Assembly: GCF_007750855.1 (NCBI RefSeq)
Contig: NZ_CP036291.1
Location: 6,546,905-6,610,904 of the forward strand
Length of the DNA stretch: 64,000 bases
Direction of reading: 5' to 3'
Source: Pirellulimonas nuda
Lineage (GTDB): Bacteria; Planctomycetota; Planctomycetia; Pirellulales; Lacipirellulaceae
Numbering within the stretch: the stretch's first letter is position 1; each line of letters starts with the position of its first letter. A model generated the notes under the pieces. It had not been told where the DNA came from. It saw only the letters and a list, made by a program, of their open reading frames with translations, and did no database searches. The translations under genes were made by a program, and so were the position numbers. This document shows, piece after piece, positions 33,901 through 40,076 of this stretch.

Positions 33901-34410
33901 ATGTTGTGCGCAACCTGTGACTCATTCCCAGCTCCCGTAACTAAGTTCGAGGAGTTGGGCGTCTCTGTAGAGAGACGCGGCACACTCTACCGGTGCACGG
34001 ATTGCGGACATCTTCTCGAGATGATCGCCGAGGAGCGGTCGGTAAGAAAACCCGAACTCGCAGAATCGCTGTCAAATTATTTTCACGCCCAGTTCTGGCC
34101 AATTTCCGTTCCTCGCATCTACTGCAAATCATGCGGTGAGACAATCGACCTCAACGGCGCCATTCAGAACTCACCTTATTCTTGGCCGTACCTGTCTTCG
34201 TTTTGGCACGAGTGTCATGGCTGCGGCACAGGAAACCACATTCAGATCAAAAAGGGTAAAGTATCGATCATTGAGATCACTGGCGCACCGGGGCCGACTT
34301 GGGTTGTGCTATCCACTTCACGAGTTGCTGATGCCGACGTGCGAGAAGATCCGGAGTTCCTCCAAGTCTGGCTGGGAGACCTCCATAGAGCGATTCCCAG
34401 CCGAAAATGA
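33901..34410 (+). CDS. Zinc-ribbon protein of unknown function
   Basis: This 169-residue protein has four cysteine pairs: MLCATC, RCTDCGH, IYCKSCGE and ECHGCGTG, suggesting two zinc ribbons. Between them are a helical stretch, ERSVRKPELAESLSNYF, and a Trp-rich part (AQFWPIS, SWPYLSSFWHE). The C-terminal part, 'KVSIIEITGAPGPTWVVLST', is beta-like. The gene shares the lower-GC composition of the adjoining cassettes but no attC is seen on either side. Family not recognised. Confidence 0.68.
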   Translation: MLCATCDSFPAPVTKFEELGVSVERRGTLYRCTDCGHLLEMIAEERSVRKPELAESLSNYFHAQFWPISVPRIYCKSCGETIDLNGAIQNSPYSWPYLSSFWHECHGCGTGNHIQIKKGKVSIIEITGAPGPTWVVLSTSRVADADVREDPEFLQVWLGDLHRAIPSRK

Positions 34411-34623
34411 AAACGGGGAGAACAAGTCGTCGCAGATCAACTCCCTGCCCGCCGCGAGTAGCAATCGAGATGGAGGCTCGAAATTGTCTCCCGAATTGAA
34501 CGCGCGCTCTCGGCAGGGCGTGACTGGGCTCAAAGGCCAGGCAAACAAAGCACCCGCCTTCGCATACCGCCCCACACTGCCGAGGCTCCTCGACGCTGCC
34601 CGATCCACTCGTCGCTTCGGCCG

Positions 34624-35613
34624 CTAGCCCAGCCTCACCAGCGTGCGTCCCACCACCTCGCCCTCAAGGATGGTCTCGACGCGCTTGGGCAACTCTTCCA
34701 GCCCACACTCGGCAACCATCGACGCGGGCAAATCAACCCGCCACGGCCCCGCCAGCCGGTCCCAGATGTCGAGCCGGGGCCCGCGGGGGCACTTGGCCGA
34801 ATCGATGCCGGCCAGCGTCACGCCGCGCAGAATGAACGGGTGAACGGTTAGCGGTAGGTCCTCTCCCGCGACCAAGCCGCAGCAGGCGACGCAGCCGCGG
34901 TGCTGGGTTGCGCGGACGATGGTCGCCAGCGGCTCGCCCCCCACGGTGTCGACGGCCGCGGCCCAACGCGACTTGAGCAGCGAAGCGCCCGACTCGTCGT
35001 GCACCGCCTCGCGGCCCACGACCTCGGCGGCGCCGAGCGCGCGGAGCGCCTCGGCCTGGTCGGGCTTGCCGGTCACGGCTACCACGCGGTAGCCCAGCTT
35101 CGCCAGCAGCGCAACCGCGATCGATCCAACGCCCCCCGTGGCGCCGGTCACCACCACGTCGCCAGCGTCCGGCAGGATGCCGTGCTTGTCGATCGCTGCC
35201 ACGCACTGCGCCGCGGTAAAGCCGGCGGTGCCGAAGATCATGGCCCGCCGTGCGTCGAGGCCTTCGGGCATCGCGACGACCCACTCGGCCGGCACGCGGA
35301 TGTAGCGCGACCAGCCGCCCCAACTGGGGGCGCCCAGGCCGTGGCCGGTGACGATCACCGCATCGCCGGCCTTATACTCACCTGAGTCGCTGTGCACCAC
35401 GCGTCCCGCGGCGTCGATGCCCGGCACGTGCGGCAGGCTCCGCACCACGCCCGGGTGGGCGCGGGTAGCGAGCGCGTCCTTGTAGTTGAGGCTGGACCAC
35501 TCCACCTCCACCACCACGTCGCCGGCCGGGAGCGCATCGAGCGAAAGCCGCTCAACGGCCATGGTGGGGTTTTTGGCGTCGCCGCGGACGATCATTGCGG
35601 GAAAGTCTTGCAT
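34624..35613 (-). CDS. Zinc-free medium-chain reductase, YhdH/AcuI family
   Basis: The 329-residue MDR enzyme is NADPH-dependent and related to acryloyl-CoA reductase AcuI/YhdH. Typical blocks are 'VEVEWSSLNYKDALATRAHPGV', 'LPHVPGIDAAGRVVHSDSG', DAVIVTGHGLG with GGWSRYIRV, 'AMIFGTAGFTAAQCVAAID' and the nucleotide loop VTGATGGVGSIAVALLAKLGY. The end 'GIDSAKCPRGPRLDIWDRLAG' is diagnostic for YhdH-type proteins. The family lacks the catalytic zinc ligands of alcohol dehydrogenases. It sits 10 bases downstream of the pterin dehydratase gene on the same strand, so the two may be cotranscribed. Confidence 0.9.
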   Translation of the reverse strand: MQDFPAMIVRGDAKNPTMAVERLSLDALPAGDVVVEVEWSSLNYKDALATRAHPGVVRSLPHVPGIDAAGRVVHSDSGEYKAGDAVIVTGHGLGAPSWGGWSRYIRVPAEWVVAMPEGLDARRAMIFGTAGFTAAQCVAAIDKHGILPDAGDVVVTGATGGVGSIAVALLAKLGYRVVAVTGKPDQAEALRALGAAEVVGREAVHDESGASLLKSRWAAAVDTVGGEPLATIVRATQHRGCVACCGLVAGEDLPLTVHPFILRGVTLAGIDSAKCPRGPRLDIWDRLAGPWRVDLPASMVAECGLEELPKRVETILEGEVVGRTLVRLG

Positions 35614-35623
35614 GGGGGCCTCG

Positions 35624-35983
35624 CTACTTCAGGTCGATCGGCAGCCGGTCGATCTTGGCCGCGAGGATGAAGTCGTTCTCGCTCAGGCCGCCGATGGCGT
35701 GGGTCCACAGCTCGACCGACACGTTGCGGTAGCCCTCGATGTGCAGGTCGGGGTGGTGGCCGTCCTTCTCCGCGACGATCGCGCACTCCTCGAAGAACCG
35801 CAGCGCCGCCATGAAGTCCTTGGCCACCCAGTCCTTGCGGATGCGGTGGTTGTCGTGGGTGAGCCGCCAGCCCGGCAGCTTCTCGAGCTGGGCGCGGGCC
35901 TCGCCCAGGTCGAAGGGCTCGACCCCCCCTTCGCAGGGCTTGCACTTCTTCTTGGTGAGTTCGTCGGCGGTTTGGACGGCCAT
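35624..35983 (-). CDS. phhB: Pterin-4-alpha-carbinolamine dehydratase
   Basis: The enzyme dehydrates 4a-hydroxytetrahydrobiopterin to regenerate the pterin cofactor, or acts in a related pterin step. The 119 residues show the active-site pattern EKDGHHPDLHI (His76, His77, Pro78) and WTHAIGGLSENDF with His95. 'LPGWRLTHDNHRIRKDWVAKDFMAAL' is the usual N-terminal block. The N-terminal 'TKKKCKPCEGGVEPF' is also typical of long PCD forms. No phenylalanine hydroxylase gene is in the window. Confidence 0.93.
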   Translation of the reverse strand: MAVQTADELTKKKCKPCEGGVEPFDLGEARAQLEKLPGWRLTHDNHRIRKDWVAKDFMAALRFFEECAIVAEKDGHHPDLHIEGYRNVSVELWTHAIGGLSENDFILAAKIDRLPIDLK

Positions 35984-36070
35984 GGCTGGTTTCCTGGGTG
36001 GTGCGGTGTGCTCTGATTATTGCCCAACAGCAGTCGCTGGCAAACCGCTGGGGCGATCGCTGTGGGTCCA

Positions 36071-36163
36071 ATAGCCGCCGATCTACGGTCGGCGCGTCCG
36101 CGCCCCGATTCCGGATCGAGAGGTCCACGGGGCGGCGCAACCCCGCGCCGACCGTAGGTCGCC
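36071..36163. repeat. AATAGCCGCCGATC-family palindrome
   Basis: The left arm GCCGATCTACGGTCGGCGCG (36077-36096) matches the complement of CGCGCCGACCGTAGGTCGCC (36144-36163) at about 18 of 20 positions. The opening AATAGCCGCCGATCTACGG is nearly the same as the element at 45843-45921, so both belong to one dispersed family. It lies between the divergent phhB and ricT-like genes. Confidence 0.75.
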
Positions 36164-36264
36164 AGCTGCTACTTCATCCCCGAGCAGCGGAACTCGACCT
36201 GTCTTCCTGGGGACCCTAGGGGTACATTCGGGGTAGGTCCTCTCCCCGACGCGGTGCGAATCCC

Positions 36265-37239
36265 ATGCCCAAGTACGTTGTCCGCCACGGAGTCATGCGC
36301 CACCTGGGGGTGTTTTCCTCCCGGGGGTCCGACCGCTTCTCCCGCGGGCAGCAGGTGATCGCCCGCACCAGCCGCGGGATGGAGTGCGGCGAGGTGCTGT
36401 GCGAGGCCACCGAGCACGTCGCTAGCCAGATGCCCAAAGACGCCCGCGGCGGGCAGATCGTCCGCGGCGCCACCAGCAGCGACCAGATCGAGCTGCGCAA
36501 GCTCGCCGAGCAGCAGGCCGTTGAGCACGAGACGTGCCGCCAGCGGATCGAAGAGCACGCGCTGCCGATGAAGCTGATCGACGTCGAGCGGCTCTACGGC
36601 GGCGAGCAGGTGGTGGTTTACTACCTGTCGGAGAACCGCGTCGACTTCCGCGAGCTGGTGAAGGTGCTCAAGACCGACTTCCAGACCCGGGTCGAGATGC
36701 GGCAGATCGGCGTCCGCGACGAGGCGAAGCTGCTGGCCGATTACGGCGACTGCGGCAAGCCCGTCTGCTGCAACACGCACCTGTCGGAGATGCCGCCGGT
36801 GTCGATGAAGATGGCCAAGCTGCAGAAGGCGACGCTCGACCCGACCAAGATCTCGGGCCGGTGCGGGCGGCTCAAGTGCTGCCTGCGTTACGAATACGAC
36901 ACCTACCGCGACATCCAGCGCGACCTGCCGCGCGTGGGCGCCCAGATCGTCACCCAGCGGGGGCGGGCCAAGGTGCTGGCCCAGCAGATCCTGGCCGGCG
37001 AGCTGCTGATCCAGACCGAGGAGGGGCTGCGGGTGGTGATCGACGCGTCGGAGGTGCTCACGGTGCTCGGCAAACCGGCGGCCGGTAAACCGCAGAATGA
37101 GGGAGAATCCGGGGGGGGCGGCAGGGGCCCCGCCCCGGCAAACGCCCCGGGCGCCCGGGGGCCAAACGCGGGGGCGCAAGGGGGCGAAACCGGCGCCAAC
37201 GGCGCGGCGGCGCCAGCGGACGAGGGCCCGTCGGGCTGA
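36265..37239 (+). CDS. ricT: PSP1/RicT-like protein with cysteine clusters
   Basis: The PSP1-domain protein is related to RicT (YaaT), a subunit of an Fe-S containing complex that in Bacillus promotes RNA maturation and competence or sporulation. The 324 residues contain the PSP1 core (about 5-215) with 'LPMKLIDVERLYGGEQVVVYY', ENRVDFRELVKVLK and two cysteine clusters, DCGKPVCCNTHL (Cys163, 168, 169) and SGRCGRLKCCLRYEY (Cys200, 205, 206), the probable cluster or metal ligands. Residues 278-324 are a Gly/Ala/Pro-rich tail absent from Bacillus RicT. The partners RicA and RicF are not seen. It is followed closely by the Minf_1886-type gene. Confidence 0.88.
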   Translation: MPKYVVRHGVMRHLGVFSSRGSDRFSRGQQVIARTSRGMECGEVLCEATEHVASQMPKDARGGQIVRGATSSDQIELRKLAEQQAVEHETCRQRIEEHALPMKLIDVERLYGGEQVVVYYLSENRVDFRELVKVLKTDFQTRVEMRQIGVRDEAKLLADYGDCGKPVCCNTHLSEMPPVSMKMAKLQKATLDPTKISGRCGRLKCCLRYEYDTYRDIQRDLPRVGAQIVTQRGRAKVLAQQILAGELLIQTEEGLRVVIDASEVLTVLGKPAAGKPQNEGESGGGGRGPAPANAPGARGPNAGAQGGETGANGAAAPADEGPSG

Positions 37240-37338
37240 TTTTTGCTTCGCAATCGGCGTGGTTTTGTTATTGTAGAAGAGTCCAGTCACCCGCCGCAGC
37301 CTGCCGTGGCCAACCGCGAACCATCCCCGAGCTCCGCC

Positions 37339-37953
37339 ATGCTCGAACCGATAAATCCATTGGCGGAGCTGTTGCGGCGTGACCGTCGCTACCGCGCCGA
37401 CGCCTATTTCTTCGTCTTCGACGCCCTCCGCTTCGCCCAGGACCACCTGGGGATGGGGCAAGAAGCAGCGTCGATCCCGCTGGACGACGCGCCCGACGCA
37501 GAGGCCGGCCAATCCGAAGCCGACGACGACGACTTCGACGACGCGTTCGCCGACGAGGAGTTCGACGAACACGACGATGAGGACGACGAGGACGATGACG
37601 ACGACCTGATGGCCGAACTCGACGGCGTGCTGAACGATGAGGATGACGACGACGAGCACGACGGGTCCCCCACCGGCAAGCACGTCAGCGGGCAGCAGCT
37701 TTGCGAAGCGATCCGCCGCTACGCCCTCGACCAGTACGGCCTGCTGGCCAAGCACGTGCTGGGGCAGTGGGGCGTCCGCAAGACGGACGACTTCGGCGAG
37801 ATCGTCTTTAACTTGATCGACATCGGCAAGATGCGTAGAACAAAAGACGACACGCGTGAGGATTTTGTCGACGTTTTTGACTTCGAAGAAGGATTGGTCA
37901 ATCAGTTCCGCTTCCGTGCGCCGGAAGTCGAGGCGACCAGAGACGACCGATGA
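37339..37953 (+). CDS. Minf_1886 family protein with acidic insert
   Basis: The start at ATG 37339 gives 'MLEPINPLAELLRRDRRYR', DAYFFVFDALRFAQDHL, then a strongly acidic insert (about residues 50-112, Asp/Glu runs), then 'HVSGQQLCEAIRRYALDQYG' with LLAKHVLGQWGVRKTDDFGEIVFNLID. The family ends 'TREDFVDVFDFEEGLVNQFRF'. The two halves fit the Minf_1886 family, which is shared by planctomycetes and verrucomicrobia and has no known function. The acidic insert of about 60 residues is a local expansion, probably disordered. The gene overlaps the next small membrane ORF by 4 bases (ATGA). Confidence 0.85.
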   Translation: MLEPINPLAELLRRDRRYRADAYFFVFDALRFAQDHLGMGQEAASIPLDDAPDAEAGQSEADDDDFDDAFADEEFDEHDDEDDEDDDDDLMAELDGVLNDEDDDDEHDGSPTGKHVSGQQLCEAIRRYALDQYGLLAKHVLGQWGVRKTDDFGEIVFNLIDIGKMRRTKDDTREDFVDVFDFEEGLVNQFRFRAPEVEATRDDR

Positions 37954-38120
37954 GCGCCTCTTCCCCAGCCAAGCCCGACCGGCCAGGCCAGCCAGCGCCG
38001 GCCGGCGTCCCACCGGCGGTCCGCCGGCCTCGGCAGTTGGCCCTCGCGGCGACGCTGTTGCTGGCCTGGAACCTGTTGCTGGCCTACCTTGCCTGTACGG
38101 GCCCCGCGTTTAGCGGCTAG
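37950..38120 (+). CDS. Small single-pass membrane protein (56 residues)
   Basis: This short ORF starts at an ATGA overlap with the stop of the Minf_1886-type gene, strong evidence of translational coupling. The product has a Pro/Ala/Arg-rich cytoplasmic part (residues 1-30, ending RRPRQ) and one hydrophobic helix, LALAATLLLAWNLLLAYLAC (31-50), then TGPAFSG. No family is recognised. The positive-inside pattern predicts the N-terminus in the cytoplasm. Confidence 0.65.
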   Translation: MSASSPAKPDRPGQPAPAGVPPAVRRPRQLALAATLLLAWNLLLAYLACTGPAFSG

Positions 38121-38163
38121 CCCCTCCAGCGGCCCCCCCACCCAATTCAGAGAGAGCCCCACG

Positions 38164-39237
38164 ATGCAGCGCCGTGCCCACAGCAGCCTGTTGGCCCTGT
38201 CGATCCTCGCTACCGCTGCCGCGGCGGCGCACGCGGCCGACCCGGTCGGCCGGGCCGTCTCCTACCTGCGCAGCGCCCAGGCCGAAGACGGCTCGTTCAG
38301 CCCGCAGCTCGGGCCCGCCGTCACGGGGCTGGTGGTGACCGGCCTGGTGAAGAACGGCCGCTCGCTGGAAGACCCGATGGTGGCCAAGGGGCTCGGTTAC
38401 TTGCTCAAGCACGCCAAGCCCGACGGCGGCATCTACAGCGACAACTCGAAGTACCAGAATTATGAAACTTGCATCGCGATCATGACCCTCGCCGCGGCCA
38501 ACAAAGACGGCCGGTACGACGACCAGATCGCCAAGGCGGAGGCGTTTGTCAAAGACCTGCAGTGGGACGAGGACGAGGCCCACGACCCGTCGAGCATGGC
38601 CTACGGCGGCGCCGGCTACGGCAGCCACCGCCGCCCCGACCTGTCGAACACCGCGTTCTTGATGGAAGCCCTGCAGGCGGGCGGCACGCCGGCCGACGAC
38701 CCGGCCATGCAGAAGGCGCTGGAGTTTGTCTCCCGCTGCCAGAACCTGGAGACCGAGCACAACACCACCAAGTACGCCTCGATGGTGAACGACGGCGGCT
38801 TCTACTACACCTGCGCCGCCGGCGGATCGAGCCAGGCGGGCGAGCTGGAGGGGGGCGGCCTGCGGAGCTACGGCTCGATGACCTACGCCGGCCTCAAGAG
38901 CATGATCTACGCCGGAGTCGGCCCGGACGACCCCCGCGTCAAGGCGGCCCAGGAGTGGATCGCCAAGAACTACGCGCTCGACGAGAACCCCGGCATGGGG
39001 ACCAGCGGCCTGTACTACTACTACCACACCTTCGCCAAGGCGTTGGCGACCCTGGGCGACGCCCAGCTCACCGGCGCAGACGGCGTTACCCACGACTGGC
39101 GGAAAGAGCTGACCGAGGCCCTCGCCAAGCAGCAGAACGAAGACGGCAGCTGGACCAACGCCAACGAGCGCTGGCTGGAGAGCGACCCCAACCTCTCCAC
39201 GGCCTACGCGCTGGTGGCGCTCTCGTACTGCAAGTAG
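38164..39237 (+). CDS. Secreted prenyltransferase/squalene-cyclase-repeat protein
   Basis: The start at ATG 38164 gives a signal peptide (about 1-26, ending AAHAAD). The 357-residue protein has the repeated alpha/alpha-toroid motifs of prenyltransferases and squalene cyclases: 'GRAVSYLRSAQAEDGSFSPQ', LGYLLKHAKPDGGIYSD, 'ALEFVSRCQNLETEHNTTK', 'AQEWIAKNYALDENPGMG' and 'LTEALAKQQNEDGSWTNANE'. The D-G-S/G-x-W-type QW repeats are visible. Catalytic DxDD or zinc residues are not evident, so a binding or structural role in the periplasm is more likely than cyclisation. Two further toroid-fold secreted proteins occur at 53015 and 58800. Confidence 0.85.
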   Translation: MQRRAHSSLLALSILATAAAAAHAADPVGRAVSYLRSAQAEDGSFSPQLGPAVTGLVVTGLVKNGRSLEDPMVAKGLGYLLKHAKPDGGIYSDNSKYQNYETCIAIMTLAAANKDGRYDDQIAKAEAFVKDLQWDEDEAHDPSSMAYGGAGYGSHRRPDLSNTAFLMEALQAGGTPADDPAMQKALEFVSRCQNLETEHNTTKYASMVNDGGFYYTCAAGGSSQAGELEGGGLRSYGSMTYAGLKSMIYAGVGPDDPRVKAAQEWIAKNYALDENPGMGTSGLYYYYHTFAKALATLGDAQLTGADGVTHDWRKELTEALAKQQNEDGSWTNANERWLESDPNLSTAYALVALSYCK

Positions 39238-39249
39238 GGCCAAACGCAA

Positions 39250-39313
39250 ATGACCAAACGCCAAGCCCCAGTGACCAAAAAAGTTTGGTCATTGGGGCTT
39301 GTGCATTGGTCAT
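39250..39313. repeat. TGACCAA-family palindrome
   Basis: ATGACCAAACGCCAAGCCCC (39250-39269) and its continuation pair with TTTGGTCATTGGGGCTTG and onward (39284-39313) at about 25 of 30 positions, with a very short loop. The hairpin lies 13 bases after a stop codon and could also act as a terminator. Related palindromes occur at 42944-43014 and 58709-58734. Confidence 0.7.
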
Positions 39314-39467
39314 TCGATCAGTGGGCTCTTGGTTGACGGGTGCGGCCCGGTGGGGCGTCATGCTAGCACTGGCTTCAGCGCTCAAATCGGCGTAGCTTCC
39401 GATAACTGGCTTTGCTACTTTCCGCCCCTCGCTGACCAGACCCACCGATTTATCTAAGGGGCGACCC

Positions 39468-40040
39468 ATGCGTGCTGCTGCCTGCTGTGCTGTTGTTCTT
39501 TGCTCGCTCGTGATGACCGGATGTGGAGGGGGCGCTGCGACCCCGCCGCAAGCCGCCCAGTCGGGCGCCCAGAAGGGCGCCCCCCAGCGGCCCACCGACC
39601 CGGCCGCCCAGGTGACCTACGACTTCCTGCAGGCCGTCATCCGCGGCGACACCGACGCCGCCACGGGGCTGCTGACCCCCACCGCCATCGAACGCTTCAA
39701 CGCCACCGGCAGCCGGTTCGCCCCCCCCGGGCTGGCCAGCGCCCGCTTCCGCCTGGGCGATGTCGCCTACCCGGCCCCCGGCGCCACCGAGGCGGCCGTG
39801 CAGTGCATGGTGACCGACCAGAACGCGACCGAGGGCTCGGCCCGCGAAGAAGAGCTGGCCTGCCTGCTGAAGCAGGTGGCCGGCCAGTGGCGCGTCTCCG
39901 GCATGGCGTACGAGGTGGCTGCCGATCAGCCCCCGATGGTGCTCGACTTCGAGAAGTTCGCACCGCAGGGCGAAGCGGCCAAGCCAGCCGTCGACCCGGC
40001 GCGCACCGCCGCGGCGCCCGAAGAGACGCAGACCAAGTAG
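39468..40040 (+). CDS. Lipoprotein of unknown function
   Basis: The 190-residue protein has a lipoprotein signal (residues 1-19) with lipobox LVMTGC (lipidated Cys at residue 19) followed by GGGAATPPQ. The soluble part (about 48-165) contains 'AQVTYDFLQAVIRGDTDAAT', PTAIERFNATG and 'EELACLLKQVAGQWRVSGMA', reminiscent of an NTF2-like cone fold (helix, then a sheet ending in WRVSGM). The tail is Ala/Pro/Thr-rich. It should be membrane anchored facing the periplasm. It converges on mutS. Confidence 0.78.
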   Translation: MRAAACCAVVLCSLVMTGCGGGAATPPQAAQSGAQKGAPQRPTDPAAQVTYDFLQAVIRGDTDAATGLLTPTAIERFNATGSRFAPPGLASARFRLGDVAYPAPGATEAAVQCMVTDQNATEGSAREEELACLLKQVAGQWRVSGMAYEVAADQPPMVLDFEKFAPQGEAAKPAVDPARTAAAPEETQTK

Positions 40041-40076
40041 CCCGGAACACGTAAGCAAGGCGAGCGCCGTTCCGGC

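Noticed and set aside
33954..33960. GTTGGGC, matching the integron core GTTRRRY
   Set aside because: It lies inside the zinc-ribbon coding sequence and has no paired left arm, so it is a chance match.
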